Source: Herpetosiphon gulosus | Lineage (GTDB): Bacteria > Chloroflexota > Chloroflexia > Chloroflexales > Herpetosiphonaceae | DNA: 64,000 nt | Assembly (NCBI RefSeq): GCF_039545135.1 | Contig: NZ_BAABRU010000007.1 | Location: forward strand, 186,001 to 250,000 | Direction of reading: 5' to 3' | In this document: in pieces, positions 16,378-25,562 of the stretch | Layout of the letters: each line of letters starts with the position of its first letter | How positions within the stretch are numbered: the first letter of the stretch is position 1 | The notes under the pieces: model-generated | What the model saw: only the letters and a program-made list of their open reading frames with translations | Told to the model about the DNA's origin: nothing | Databases searched by the model: none | Translations under genes and position numbers: made by a program

Positions 16378-17847
16378 TTATTTGCTTAACAAGGCCTCGA
16401 TTGCCGCTTGATCGTATTTCAGAATTGGGCGGCGAGCAGCGGTGGCTTCATCGAGCCGGCGGACTGGCGCGGTAGTTGGCGCAGCATGCAATAGCTCTGG
16501 GTTTTCAACCGCTTCATGGGCAATTTGCTTCATGGCAGCAATAAATGCATCCATGTTGCGCTTCGATTCGGTTTCAGTTGGCTCGATCATAATCGATTCA
16601 GCCACGCTGATGGGGAAATAGACTGTTGGTGGGTGAAAACCAAAGTCAATCAAGCGCTTGGCAATATCCAAGGTATGTACGCTTGGCGCTCCCTTGATTT
16701 TGCCTTGCAACACAACTTCGTGCATACAAGTACGATCGTAGGCCACTGGATAAATGTTATCCAAATTGACCCGCAGATAGTTGGCATTCAACACCGCGTG
16801 TTCGCTGACTGAACGCAAGCCAGCCGCGCCGAGCATGCGAATGTAGGTGTAGGCTCGCACAAACATACCAAAATTGCCTTTGAAGGCTTTCAAGCGGCCA
16901 ATGCTCTTGGCTGGCGTGTGGCGGGTGTATTGACCTTCTTTGAGTGCCACGATTGGGCCTGGCAAATAATCGGCCAAAAATTCTTTACAGCCAACCGCAC
17001 CACAACCAGGGCCACCGCCACCGTGAGGCGTGGTGAAGGTTTTATGCAAGTTGTAGTGCATAAAGTCAAAGCCCACATCGCCCGGCTTGACAATCCCCAA
17101 AATGGCGTTGAAATTCGCGCCATCGCCATACATCAAGCCGCCAGCTTCATGCACAATTTTGGCAACTTCATGCACATTTTCATCAAACAAGCCCAAGGTA
17201 TTAGGATTGGTCAACATCAAGCCAGCGGTACGCGGGCCAACTTTGGCTCGCAGATCGGCCAAATCAACATTGCCCCGACTATCGGTAGCAATTTCGACTA
17301 CTTTGAAACCGACCATCGCGGCGGTTGCGGGATTCGTGCCATGAGCCGAATTGGGGCACAATACTTCATCACGCTGATCATCGCCACGATCAAGGTGATA
17401 GGCACGGAACACCAAAATGCCCGCGAATTCGCCTTGAGCGCCAGCGGCTGGCTGCAAACAAACTTGATCAAAGCCTGAAATTTCGGCCAAGATATTTTGC
17501 AATTCATAGGTCAATTGCAAGGCACCTTGAACGGTTTCTTCGGCTTGCAAGGGGTGAATGAAGGCAAAGCCTGGCAAACGTGCGGCATCTTCGTGAATTT
17601 TGGGATTGTATTTCATCGTACACGAGCCAAGCGGATACATGCCTGTGTCGATGCAGAAGTTGCGTTGTGAGATGCGGGTGAAGTGGCGCACCACCTCGGT
17701 TTCACTAATTTCGGGCAAGCCCGCTAAATCGTCGTTGCGCAGCAAATGAGCTGGCAATTCGGTTTCAGGTACGCCAGCATCGGGCAGGGCTGCGCCAATT
17801 TTACCAGGGCTGCTCAATTCAAAAATTGGTGGTTCGTAGGTATGCAT
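16378..17847 (-). CDS. gcvPB: Glycine dehydrogenase (decarboxylating) subunit 2
   Basis: A 489-residue PLP enzyme, the C-terminal half of the split P-protein of the glycine cleavage system. It carries the PLP lysine in [18 protein letters not shown]. Other family signatures are [27 protein letters not shown] and [12 protein letters not shown]. With GcvPA it decarboxylates glycine and transfers aminomethyl to lipoyl-GcvH. The start at 17847 lies 4 bp after the gcvPA stop. Last gene of the operon. Confidence 0.97.
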   Translation of the reverse strand: MHTYEPPIFELSSPGKIGAALPDAGVPETELPAHLLRNDDLAGLPEISETEVVRHFTRISQRNFCIDTGMYPLGSCTMKYNPKIHEDAARLPGFAFIHPLQAEETVQGALQLTYELQNILAEISGFDQVCLQPAAGAQGEFAGILVFRAYHLDRGDDQRDEVLCPNSAHGTNPATAAMVGFKVVEIATDSRGNVDLADLRAKVGPRTAGLMLTNPNTLGLFDENVHEVAKIVHEAGGLMYGDGANFNAILGIVKPGDVGFDFMHYNLHKTFTTPHGGGGPGCGAVGCKEFLADYLPGPIVALKEGQYTRHTPAKSIGRLKAFKGNFGMFVRAYTYIRMLGAAGLRSVSEHAVLNANYLRVNLDNIYPVAYDRTCMHEVVLQGKIKGAPSVHTLDIAKRLIDFGFHPPTVYFPISVAESIMIEPTETESKRNMDAFIAAMKQIAHEAVENPELLHAAPTTAPVRRLDEATAARRPILKYDQAAIEALLSK

Positions 17848-17851
17848 TGGC

Positions 17852-19183
17852 TTAGCCTCCCAACACTGCGACAAGTTGGTCGATATCGTTTTTCGTATTT
17901 TGCTCGGTAACACAGATCAGCATCGCATTGCCCAAGTGTGGGTAATCCTTGCTCAAATCGTAGCCGCCGATGATGCCTTGAGCATGCAAGGCTTGAGTAA
18001 TTTCCGCCACAGGCCGTGGGCAGCGTACCACGAATTCATGGAAGAATGAGCCTTGCTCAAGCACTTCGTAGCCAGCCAAATTGCCAATCGCTTTGGCGGC
18101 ATAATGGGCACGTTGGTAGCAAAGCTCAGCCACTTTACGCAAGCCAGTTTTGCCCATCAACGAGGTATAAATCGTTGCAGCCAAGGCCATCAAGCCTTGG
18201 TTGGTACAAATATTCGAGGTAGCTTTTTCGCGGCGAATATGTTGCTCGCGGGTTTGCAAGGTGAGCACATAGCCCAATTGGCCGTTGAGGTCGGTAGTTA
18301 CGCCTACCAAACGCCCAGCCATGCGCCGCAAAAGTTTTTCGGTACAGCTAAATACGCCAACATACGGCCCGCCAAAGCTCAGCGGAATCCCCAAGGGCTG
18401 GCCTTCCATCACGGCAATGTCAGCGCCAACCATACCTGGCGTTTGGAACAAGCCCAACGCGATCGGATTGGTGACCATCAACAGCAATGCCCCAGCCGCA
18501 TGAATTTGTTCGGCGACTGGCTTCAAATCGTGCAACACACCCAAGAAATCAGGCGATTGCACAATAAACACCGCCGTTTCGTTATCGACCAAAGCCGCAG
18601 CATCAGCCACACTAGCAGCTGGATTTTCGTCGCCAGTGATTGTTACGCCCAAGCCTTGGGTATAACTGCGCAACACGCCGCGATATTGTGGATGAACCGA
18701 AGGAGCCACAACAATTTTGCGCCGATTACGAGTTGCGCTGATCGCCATAATTGCGCCTTCAGCCATGGCCGTTGCGCCATCGTAGTGCGAAGCATTAGCT
18801 GCATCCATCTGCAACAAACCACACATCAACGATTGGTACTCGAAAATCGCTTGCAGTGTGCCTTGCGAAATTTCGGGCTGATAGGGCGTGTAGGCGGTGT
18901 AAAACTCCGAGCGGCGCAACAACGAATCGACTGCGGCAGGGATAAAGTGGTTGTAGGCTCCCGCGCCCAAGAAACAGCTATAGTTCAGCACATCGCTATT
19001 TTTGCTGCTCAAGCGGCGTAATTCGCGGGCCATTTCACCTTCGGCAAGTGCGGCGGGCAGATCGAGCGTTGGAAACCGAAGATCAGCGGGAACATCGTGG
19101 AAAAGCTCGGCAACATCGGCAACGCCAATCGCCTTGAGCATTTCTGCGCGTTCGCTCTCGGTAATCGAAATGTAGTGGCTCAT
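17852..19183 (-). CDS. gcvPA: Glycine dehydrogenase (decarboxylating) subunit 1
   Basis: A 443-residue N-terminal half of the split P-protein, of normal length. Family signatures include [51 protein letters not shown] and [18 protein letters not shown]. It forms a heterotetramer with GcvPB. The start at 19183 ([16 protein letters not shown]) matches the family. An upstream extension of the frame would run through repeat DNA and is rejected. It is separated from gcvH by 263 bp of repeats, unusual inside this operon. Confidence 0.96.
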   Translation of the reverse strand: MSHYISITESERAEMLKAIGVADVAELFHDVPADLRFPTLDLPAALAEGEMARELRRLSSKNSDVLNYSCFLGAGAYNHFIPAAVDSLLRRSEFYTAYTPYQPEISQGTLQAIFEYQSLMCGLLQMDAANASHYDGATAMAEGAIMAISATRNRRKIVVAPSVHPQYRGVLRSYTQGLGVTITGDENPAASVADAAALVDNETAVFIVQSPDFLGVLHDLKPVAEQIHAAGALLLMVTNPIALGLFQTPGMVGADIAVMEGQPLGIPLSFGGPYVGVFSCTEKLLRRMAGRLVGVTTDLNGQLGYVLTLQTREQHIRREKATSNICTNQGLMALAATIYTSLMGKTGLRKVAELCYQRAHYAAKAIGNLAGYEVLEQGSFFHEFVVRCPRPVAEITQALHAQGIIGGYDLSKDYPHLGNAMLICVTEQNTKNDIDQLVAVLGG

Positions 19184-19195
19184 ATAACCTCTGAC

Positions 19196-19223
19196 AAGGA
19201 TGAAGGATGAAGGATGAAGGATG
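19196..19223. repeat. Heptamer repeat, AAGGATG x4
   Basis: Four exact tandem AAGGATG units just upstream of gcvPA. Each unit contains AAGGA, a possible ribosome-binding core, so it might affect gcvPA translation. A degenerate version lies near 58485-58515 upstream of malQ. Confidence 0.75.
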
Positions 19224-19288
19224 AAACCTAATCCTTCTTGCCTTGCAATCCATTGGTTTACGAATTTGTTTCTATTTAGATTAGTTGA

Positions 19289-19440
19289 TCGAAGTCCCCT
19301 CACCCCAACCCCTCTCCCACTGCGGCGGGCGAGGGGCGTTCCAACCCTCATGCTGGGTTGGTTTCTCCTCGCATCGCTCGCTGAGAGAGGAGGCTAGGGA
19401 GTGAGGGATGGAACGCCCCTCGCCCCCGACCTCTGATCCC
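19289..19440. repeat. GC-rich palindromic repeat inside the gcv operon
   Basis: Starts with CCCTCACCCC, contains hairpin-forming CCCACTGCGGCGGGCGAGGGG-like sequence and ends with inverted GGAACGCCCCTCGCC-type sequence. Relatives occur at 25563-25668, 32713-32950 and 53802-53915. Together with the heptamers it fills the gcvH-gcvPA gap. Confidence 0.65.
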
Positions 19441-19446
19441 TAACCC

Positions 19447-19836
19447 CTACTTATTGGCTTCGTCGTTGATATAGCGTTCGTACTCTGCGGCACTCAACAA
19501 CCCACTTGGTGCAGTGGTAAAGCTGAATTTGGCCAACCAGCCCTCGCCATAGGGGTCTTCATTGACCAATTCTGGTGAATCAACGACTTCGTTGTTGATT
19601 TCGGTAATTTCACCACTGAGCGGAGCATAAATTTCCGAAACCGCCTTGACTGATTCGACCGTGCCAAATGCGTCGCCAAGCTCAAAACTTTTGCCAACAT
19701 CGGGCAATTCGACGAATACTACATCGCCAAGCTCGCGTTGAGCATGTTCGGTGATGCCAACAACTGCGCTGTTGCCGTCGATCCGCACCCATTCGTGTTC
19801 TTTGGTATACAGCAATTCATGTGGTACATTGGACAT
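19447..19836 (-). CDS. gcvH: Glycine cleavage system H protein
   Basis: A 129-residue lipoyl carrier. The lipoylated lysine lies in TVESVKAVSEIYAPLSG, with GDVVFVELP before it and GEGWLAKF after it. It shuttles the aminomethyl group between P, T and L proteins. The start at 19836 follows a perfect AGGAGG site. Length is normal. The lipoate/octanoate transferase two genes upstream presumably modifies it. Confidence 0.97.
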   Translation of the reverse strand: MSNVPHELLYTKEHEWVRIDGNSAVVGITEHAQRELGDVVFVELPDVGKSFELGDAFGTVESVKAVSEIYAPLSGEITEINNEVVDSPELVNEDPYGEGWLAKFSFTTAPSGLLSAAEYERYINDEANK

Positions 19837-19936
19837 TCGGTGGTCCTCCTTCAATAACGCCGAAACAGCACACAATCAGCATAGATTGTTAGGCGCTACT
19901 ATCAAGCAAAGCGGCTATTTATGCAAGAGCAGCAGG

Positions 19937-21022
19937 CTATTTTTTGTAGCGTGCTTTGTAAAACGGCGTTTTGACAACAGTTGCCCGCACTGGCTTTTCG
20001 CGAATCAGCACATCGACTTCAACGCCAACTTTGACGCTGCCAGCTTTGATCAAGGCATAGGCCAGGTTTTTGCCCAGTGTCGGGCTGGGCATGCCAGTCG
20101 TCACAACGCCTAACTCGCTACCATCAAGTGCCACAACCGGGTAGCCTTGGCGGGCAATCCCGCGGCCAGTCATTTCCAAACCAATCAGGGTGCGGGCTGG
20201 GCCGTTGGCCTTGATATCTTGCAAGGCTTCTGAGCCGATAAATGGGCCTTTATCGAGCTTGACCACCCAGCCCAATTTAGCTTCATAGGGATTAATATCG
20301 TGCTCAATTTCATGGCCATAAAGCGCCAAACCTGGCTCGAAACGTAGGCTATCGCGTGCCCCCAAGCCAATTGGCATAGCGCCTGCTTCCAACAAGCGAT
20401 CCCAGATTCGTTCGATCTCGCCAGCAGGCAAGAACAACTCGAAGCCATCTTCGCCAGTGTAGCCAGTGCGCGAAATATAGCCAGCAGCAGCCTCAACGGT
20501 GGCCTTGGTGATGCCGTGGAAGGCCAAATTAACCACATCAGCATCAGTCAAAGGAGCCAACAGGCTTTCAGCTTTTGGCCCTTGCAAGGCAATCATCGCC
20601 AACTCTTGCGAACGATCAGTCAGCACCACATCGTAACCAGCAGTATGTTGATTGAGCCAAGCCCAATCTTTTTCAGCGTTGCCAGCGTTGGCCACAACCA
20701 TCCATTCGTCAGGGCCAAGATGATAGGTGAAAATATCGTCAACAATTCCGCCATCTTCGTAGCACATAATCCCATAATCGGATTGGCCGATCGCGGTTTT
20801 GCTAATATCAAAGGTATCGATCAACTGAATAAAGCGTTCGCTATCGGGGCCAGTGACCCAAAATCGCGCCATATGGCTGATATCGAACAGGCCAGCGCCT
20901 TCGCGGGTTGCTTTGTGTTCAGTGATAATGCCCGCATATTGCACTGGCATATCCCAGCCGCCGAACTCGACCATTCTGGCTCCAAGGGCGCGATGGCGTG
21001 CATTGAGTGGTGTTTGTTTCAT
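19937..21022 (-). CDS. gcvT: Aminomethyltransferase (glycine cleavage T protein)
   Basis: A 361-residue folate-dependent enzyme. Signatures are MKQTPLNARHRALGARMVEFGGWDMPVQY, AGLFDISHM, SDYGIMCYEDGGIVDD and RTGYTGEDGFELF (catalytic Asp region). It moves the methylene from H-protein to tetrahydrofolate and releases ammonia. The start at 21022 has GAGG upstream and matches the family. It is 20 bp downstream of the lipoate/octanoate transferase gene and 100 bp upstream of gcvH. Confidence 0.97.
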   Translation of the reverse strand: MKQTPLNARHRALGARMVEFGGWDMPVQYAGIITEHKATREGAGLFDISHMARFWVTGPDSERFIQLIDTFDISKTAIGQSDYGIMCYEDGGIVDDIFTYHLGPDEWMVVANAGNAEKDWAWLNQHTAGYDVVLTDRSQELAMIALQGPKAESLLAPLTDADVVNLAFHGITKATVEAAAGYISRTGYTGEDGFELFLPAGEIERIWDRLLEAGAMPIGLGARDSLRFEPGLALYGHEIEHDINPYEAKLGWVVKLDKGPFIGSEALQDIKANGPARTLIGLEMTGRGIARQGYPVVALDGSELGVVTTGMPSPTLGKNLAYALIKAGSVKVGVEVDVLIREKPVRATVVKTPFYKARYKK

Positions 21023-21042
21023 CAAAAAACCTCGTAAATCAC

Positions 21043-21828
21043 TTAGCGTCGTTGTAACCATTCAGGGTTAGTATAGCGTTCATGGCGCAAGCGCTCAGCC
21101 GTAGCCAGTTCTTGCTCGGTCAATTGATCAGGTTGGAATTCGAGATTGAAGGCCGTGGCAAAGCCTGCAACAATCGCCTGTTGAGCCTCGTCAAAGCTCA
21201 CGGGGCGTTGAGTCGCTTCATCGAGCGCAATCAACCGCTCGGCCAAAGCTGCTGAATCAAGCTCAGCTGGTAAATGTAACACTTGGCTTAATTGCTGGCG
21301 ATCAGCATGCAACAACAGCGTTCCATGTTGCAAAATTGCGCCCCGCGTGCGAGTTTGAGCGCTACCAACCAATTTACGTCCAGCCACCGTGATCTCAAAA
21401 TCGCTGGGTGTATCAAAGCAGGCGGCTGATTTTGGCTCATCGCTGGCACTAGTAGCCCAATCGACAGCGCTTACCAGTTGGCGCAAACCAACCAATAATC
21501 CATGGCTGATCGTGCGGTAGGTTTTTAAAACCCGACCCCCAAGCAGTGGGTTGCTGTTGGGGGCAGTGATCGAGTAGGTCAATTCAGCATCATGCAAAAT
21601 TGCACGACCACCAGTTGGCCGCCGCACAATCTCGATTTGGGCTTGTTGGCAAGCCGCCACATTAACATCGCTATAGGGTTGAAATGCGCCGATTGAAAGA
21701 CAGGCAGGCTGCCAACGATAGATTCGTAGGGTTGGGTATACCGATTGATTGGCATGCAGCGCCAAAGCATGATCAATCGCCATATTGGTTGCGCCATCGG
21801 CGGCGGCTGAAACAATGTAACGCCACAT
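21043..21828 (-). CDS. Lipoate-protein ligase / octanoyltransferase family protein
   Basis: A 261-residue BPL/LPL-fold protein with MWRYIVSAAADGATNMAIDHAL, IYRWQPACLSIGAFQ and the signature IVRRPTGGRAILHDAELTYSI, plus a lysine in GRKLVGSAQTR as catalytic candidate. The family includes LplA ligases and LipM-type octanoyltransferases; the sequence alone does not separate them. Its place as first gene of the glycine cleavage operon, directly behind the riboswitch, implies that it lipoylates GcvH. The ATG at 21828 is chosen over a TTG two codons earlier because MWR is the family start. Confidence 0.9.
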   Translation of the reverse strand: MWRYIVSAAADGATNMAIDHALALHANQSVYPTLRIYRWQPACLSIGAFQPYSDVNVAACQQAQIEIVRRPTGGRAILHDAELTYSITAPNSNPLLGGRVLKTYRTISHGLLVGLRQLVSAVDWATSASDEPKSAACFDTPSDFEITVAGRKLVGSAQTRTRGAILQHGTLLLHADRQQLSQVLHLPAELDSAALAERLIALDEATQRPVSFDEAQQAIVAGFATAFNLEFQPDQLTEQELATAERLRHERYTNPEWLQRR

Positions 21829-21845
21829 GAGCAAAATCGCTTAAA

Positions 21846-21884
21846 TAAAAAAGAGATCACGACATACAATTATGCCTGATCTCT
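21846..21884 (-). terminator. Intrinsic terminator of the glycine riboswitch
   Basis: Minus-strand arms AGAGATCA and TGATCTCT (8 perfect pairs) followed by six T. The 5' arm overlaps the 3' strand of the second aptamer's P1 stem (CAGAG), so P1 and the terminator exclude each other. Ligand binding should therefore favour read-through into the gcv operon. Confidence 0.85.
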
Positions 21885-22058
21885 GTCCATTGACCTGAGA
21901 GATTCCTTGCCCTGCAAGTTACTCCATCGGTGCAAGTGAATGCTTGCTCTCCAGAGCGCTGTCGAGACACGGTGTTGGAGCCTGAAAGATTCATCAACGG
22001 GTTGGCTACCCGTAATTTGCTTCGTCGGCGATCCCCGTAGGGATACTCTTCCGCGTCC
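21881..22058 (-). ncRNA. Tandem glycine riboswitch
   Basis: Two glycine aptamers in series are visible on the minus strand. The first has GCCGACGAAGCAAA followed by GAATCTTTCAGGC. The second has CTCTGGAGAGC, GCACCGATGGAGTAA, GAATCTCTCAGG and the closing GGACAGAG. The latter sequences match the conserved core of gcvT-type glycine riboswitches as I know it. The second P1 pairs CTCTG with CAGAG. It lies between a promoter and the lipoate/octanoate transferase-gcv genes and is predicted to switch the operon on when glycine is abundant. Confidence 0.93.
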
Positions 22059-22087
22059 TTCATTCAGCGATATTGGGTTGTAGCAGT

Positions 22088-22116
22088 AGTATACGCCGCT
22101 GTGGGTATTTGGTCAA
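22088..22116 (-). promoter_or_regulatory. Sigma70-type promoter of the gcv operon
   Basis: Minus strand TTGACC (22111-22116) and TATACT (22088-22093) with a 17-bp spacer. Predicted transcription start is near 22080, about 20 bases before the first aptamer. Confidence 0.8.
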
Positions 22117-22126
22117 TTTGCGTACT

Positions 22127-22255
22127 TTATTGGTTTGAGGCTTGGTTTGCTTCGTATTGAGCTTCGACTGGCTCGCTAAAACTGCGCAAGCCGATCACAA
22201 CCGGAGCCACAGCACAGCAGAGCAACATAAATGCCCAAAACACGATAGTCAACAT
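22127..22255 (-). CDS. Small single-helix membrane protein (42 residues)
   Basis: A short open frame with GAGGAGC ten bases upstream of the ATG at 22255. The protein is one long hydrophobic helix (LTIVFWAFMLLCCAVAPVVIGL) with a short polar, acidic tail. No family is recognised. It ends just upstream of the gcv promoter. The ribosome site and clean helix make it plausible; conservation would decide. Confidence 0.5.
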   Translation of the reverse strand: MLTIVFWAFMLLCCAVAPVVIGLRSFSEPVEAQYEANQASNQ

Positions 22256-22549
22256 ACTAGGGCGCTCCTCAAATAAAAAGTTCAAGAACCAATTGAGTTC
22301 ATTCCTCGGTTCACACAGCGTTGTGGAATGCAAGTGATATGCCATCGATTGCATTTATACTGGTTGATTTTGGTGGGCGCAGTTCAATTATGACGATTGC
22401 TTTGGCAGAGCACAATAGCTGTTTGTGCATAGCAGACCCATGACTTTTGCCGAGCAAGCTGATCAACAATCGATTTTGGTGCGTCCTATCCATGTGATGG
22501 CTGCTAGATTATATGCTGCTTTGCTATTTCTGCAAATTACAGGGCTTGG

Positions 22550-23119
22550 TTATAAGCTGATAGTTTCCTGATAATTACCTGATAACTCAATAATCCGCCT
22601 AACCTGAAAGCGCTCAAGTGTTGTAGCGGTAGTGGGTTCAAGGCCCGCCCGTTGATAGGCCAATTGGCGTTGTTGCTCAAACGTCGTAATGCCACTGGTA
22701 TTCGGCAGCACGACCCCTTGATTGCGCCCACGCAGCACCCGCAAGCCATCAACTGCAGGATCATGGGCAGATCTATTTTTCAGCAAGGCCAAATTTTCAA
22801 CTAGATCAACGATATAGCTCAATTGATCAAGCTCATCAAGCTGAACTGGGCTAAATCGCGGGTCGTGCACTGCTGCCGCAACTGCCATATAGATCACTTC
22901 TTTGGCTAACGAGGCTTGTTGTGGTTGCACGCTGCCAACACAACCACGTAACTGCCCAGCTTTGATCAAGCTCACATAAACCCCTTGGCTGCGGCGTTGA
23001 TCGATTGGCAATGGCTCGACAACAGGCAGCAACTCGCCTTGGCGAATAAAGCGATTGACCGCTTGCCGTGCCAGCACAACCAAGGGATCTTGCACAATCA
23101 GGGCTGCTTGTTTGGGCAT
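22550..23119 (-). CDS. amrA: AMMECR1-domain protein (AmmeMemoRadiSam system protein A)
   Basis: A 189-residue AMMECR1 protein with the family core GQLRGCVGSVQP, and further YMAVAAAVHDPRFSPVQLDELDQL and NQGVVLPN. In many prokaryotes AMMECR1 is encoded with a Memo-like protein and a radical SAM enzyme (AmrS); the biochemical role is still unclear. Here it directly follows an AmrS homologue (23-bp gap), but no Memo gene is in the window. Length is normal. Confidence 0.9.
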   Translation of the reverse strand: MPKQAALIVQDPLVVLARQAVNRFIRQGELLPVVEPLPIDQRRSQGVYVSLIKAGQLRGCVGSVQPQQASLAKEVIYMAVAAAVHDPRFSPVQLDELDQLSYIVDLVENLALLKNRSAHDPAVDGLRVLRGRNQGVVLPNTSGITTFEQQRQLAYQRAGLEPTTATTLERFQVRRIIELSGNYQETISL

Positions 23120-23142
23120 TGGCAGGCTCCTTAGCTGCGTAT

Positions 23143-24138
23143 TTAGTCGTTTAATTTGTTACGTTTAAATAATGATGAGCGAATGTAGACTTCGCTGCCA
23201 CAGTTTTCGCACTGGCTTTCGCTAACCCCAACCACCCGGGGCTGACCATCGAAGCGTTCGATCACTGCCCATTCGCATTTGGGGCAGCGTGTAGTTTCGG
23301 TTGGCTGCGCTCCATAGACAAATGGCAAGCCTAAGCCTTGGGCCACTTTGCGCACCGAAGTCGCGGCGTTGGTATCAGCATCACGACTCGGGATAATCCG
23401 CCATGGAATCAGACCATTGAATTTGCGCTTGATCCAACGGGCAATGCCTTCAATTTCGGCGCTACTATCGTTCACTCCAGTCACAATTGGCGTGGTAATT
23501 TCAAGATGACAGCCCCAGCGTTTAACCGCATGCTCGGCTCCAGCGAAAATTCCTTGCCATTGCTCAACCCCAGTTAATGCTTGATAACTGGCATCACTCA
23601 AGCCATAGACCGTTAGCATTAAGCCATCGATATAGGGCGCAAGCTGATCGAGCGCCGCTTTCGACCAATAACCATTGGTTACCATACCGGTCATACGGCT
23701 GGTCGAGCGAGCCAAACGGGCGGTTTCTAGCACATGTTCAAAGTTCATGGTTGGTTCGTTATAAGCCCAAACAATCCCACGCGTCATGCGCTCTTGCGAA
23801 AATCCCACCACCCGTTCCGGATCAATCGAACGTTGCTTGGCGGGGTCAGTCGGAACTTGGGCGTGATAGGCAGCATCGTGATGGGCAGGGAACGACGTAC
23901 CCCAACCCCCTATTGCAAACACGCTGGCCCCAGGAAAAAAATGGCGAAACCCATAATCCTCAACTGGGCCAATCGTGGCTGCTGACACTAAACCATGGTT
24001 ATGAACCGTAATTGTTTGATCTTGGCGTTGGCGCACACCACAACGACCCCATTCACCATCAGCGAGTAGACAGCGCCATTGACAGACCTCGCAGCGCAAT
24101 CCTTGCGCCGAGCGTGACACGAGTGTTGTTTCGTGCAT
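23143..24138 (-). CDS. amrS: AmrS-like protein lacking the radical SAM cysteine motif
   Basis: A 331-residue homologue of the AmmeMemoRadiSam radical SAM enzyme. The N-terminal metal-binding signature is kept (LRCEVCQWRCLLADGEWGRCGVR), and so are YGFRHFFPG, the later core (GIVWAYNEPTMNFE, GMVTNGYW, LEITTPIVTGVNDS, WRIIPSR) and a C-terminal CPKC...CENC pair. At the position of the family's GCN..C..CQN the sequence reads GWGTSFPAHHDAAYHAQ, so all three Fe-S ligand cysteines are absent. The frame is continuous and long-range similarity is good. The start at 24138 follows GAGGAAAT. It may be a non-radical derivative or use another cofactor. Confidence 0.85.
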   Translation of the reverse strand: MHETTLVSRSAQGLRCEVCQWRCLLADGEWGRCGVRQRQDQTITVHNHGLVSAATIGPVEDYGFRHFFPGASVFAIGGWGTSFPAHHDAAYHAQVPTDPAKQRSIDPERVVGFSQERMTRGIVWAYNEPTMNFEHVLETARLARSTSRMTGMVTNGYWSKAALDQLAPYIDGLMLTVYGLSDASYQALTGVEQWQGIFAGAEHAVKRWGCHLEITTPIVTGVNDSSAEIEGIARWIKRKFNGLIPWRIIPSRDADTNAATSVRKVAQGLGLPFVYGAQPTETTRCPKCEWAVIERFDGQPRVVGVSESQCENCGSEVYIRSSLFKRNKLND

Positions 24139-24313
24139 GAAAGATTTCCTCGTCGTCCTACGTGTTGCGTCTTCCACCCAGCCGTGCTGACGCTCATATT
24201 TTCTTCTGCAACTATAGTACCACGCGCTGATAGGAACGCCGTTGATTTAACCCCATTTAGAGCAGCAATTTCGTCGATCAGCCCTAACCTGATCGTTAGC
24301 GATGAGCGCTAAT

Positions 24314-25405
24314 TTAGCAAACCGTTAGGCGAACTCGTTGAATTGCGTTGTGATGATAGCCTTTGACATTCCAGGCTGGTTGCTCTGGCTGTTGTTGACC
24401 AAGCGAATCAGTGGCACGCACCCAACATTGATATGCACCTACGGCCAGTTCTAGCTCGATTTGCCAGCGACTCCAACAACCAAGCGTTGGTGGGTCGATC
24501 AAACGAGCACTTTGCCAAGTTTGACCCTGATCAAGCGAAATTTCGACCCGCTCAACCAGCGCTTGGCCGCCAGTAATCGCATAGCCCGCCAGAGTGATCG
24601 TGCCTGCTGTCAAGGGTTGGTCAGGTGTCGGCAAACACAGCACCGCATTAACTGGCAATTCATGCAACATTGGGGCTGTTTGCCAAGCTTCAGGTTCGCT
24701 ACTTTGAGCCAAACGATAGGCGCGGCGCTGAAAATAGTTATGTGATGGCTCAGCACTCAATTCAATCGAGCGCAACCATTTGACGCTGCGAGCACCAACA
24801 ATCCCAGGAATAACCAAGCGTAACGGGCCACCATGCAGCGCTGGCAAGGGTGCACCGTTCATCGTGTAGGCCAACAAGCTATGCTCGATCATCGGCTCGT
24901 TGAGCGGAATCGAACCACCATAGCCAAAAGTTTGGCCATGACGCTCAACCTGATCGTAGCTTTCAAACACCAAATGCAGCGCAGCAGGCTCAATCTCGCA
25001 GCGCTCTAGCAGCGCTCGTAAGGGCGCACCACCCCAAGTTGCGGTACTCAGGCCATTAGCTCCCCACGGCAATTCGCCATAAATTGGCTGGTAGGCGTGC
25101 ATCTCCTGGCGGCGGTTGCCAGCACATTGCAAGGTCGAAACCTGCTCAATATAGGGCAATTGTTGCTTAATTTCGGTAATGCTCATGCCGAATGGTTGCG
25201 CCAATAAGCCCTGCACGTGAATTGTGGTGGTTTCAGGGTCGAGGCTCGGAATCGTGCCATGAGTGCGCACAAAAAAATGGCTGGTTGGCTGAATATAGCT
25301 GTCAGCTAGCTCAGCTAAGGGTGTGCCAGCATTAAATGGCTCGGCCTGAACCACCTGCATCGTCGCACTTTTGGCAAGGTCAAATGAAGGCAGACTATCT
25401 CGCAT
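24314..25405 (-). CDS. Sulfite-oxidase-fold molybdopterin enzyme
   Basis: A 363-residue protein with the oxidoreductase molybdopterin-binding domain. The Moco-ligating Cys is in VSTLQCAGNRRQEM, followed by WGANGLSTATWGGAPLRALLERC and LHGGPLRLVIPGIVGARSVKWLRSIEL. A C-terminal Mo-co dimerisation domain follows (GYAITGGQALVERVEISLDQGQTW). This is the two-domain arrangement of sulfite oxidase and SorA. There is no Tat or Sec signal peptide, so it may be cytoplasmic, unusual for bacterial relatives. No partner cytochrome gene is adjacent. The start at 25405 has AAAGGAG. The substrate is not certain. Confidence 0.88.
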   Translation of the reverse strand: MRDSLPSFDLAKSATMQVVQAEPFNAGTPLAELADSYIQPTSHFFVRTHGTIPSLDPETTTIHVQGLLAQPFGMSITEIKQQLPYIEQVSTLQCAGNRRQEMHAYQPIYGELPWGANGLSTATWGGAPLRALLERCEIEPAALHLVFESYDQVERHGQTFGYGGSIPLNEPMIEHSLLAYTMNGAPLPALHGGPLRLVIPGIVGARSVKWLRSIELSAEPSHNYFQRRAYRLAQSSEPEAWQTAPMLHELPVNAVLCLPTPDQPLTAGTITLAGYAITGGQALVERVEISLDQGQTWQSARLIDPPTLGCWSRWQIELELAVGAYQCWVRATDSLGQQQPEQPAWNVKGYHHNAIQRVRLTVC

Positions 25406-25562
25406 CGAAATCGCTCCTTTTCTAGAGATGCTGCAACCAGCACCCATGAACAACACTGTTCTTTGAATTGGCAATGGCTAGATTTTTTCTGCAACGGAGG
25501 GACTAAATCGATGCAGCGCTTGCGAGTATAGCACAATTAACCGCTAAATAAGGAGTTAGGGT

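Noticed and set aside
18053-19021. Long open frame antisense to gcvPA (322 codons), and a similar one antisense to gcvPB at 16918-17478
   Set aside because: They are exact shadows of strongly supported genes, have no ribosome site and give no recognisable protein.
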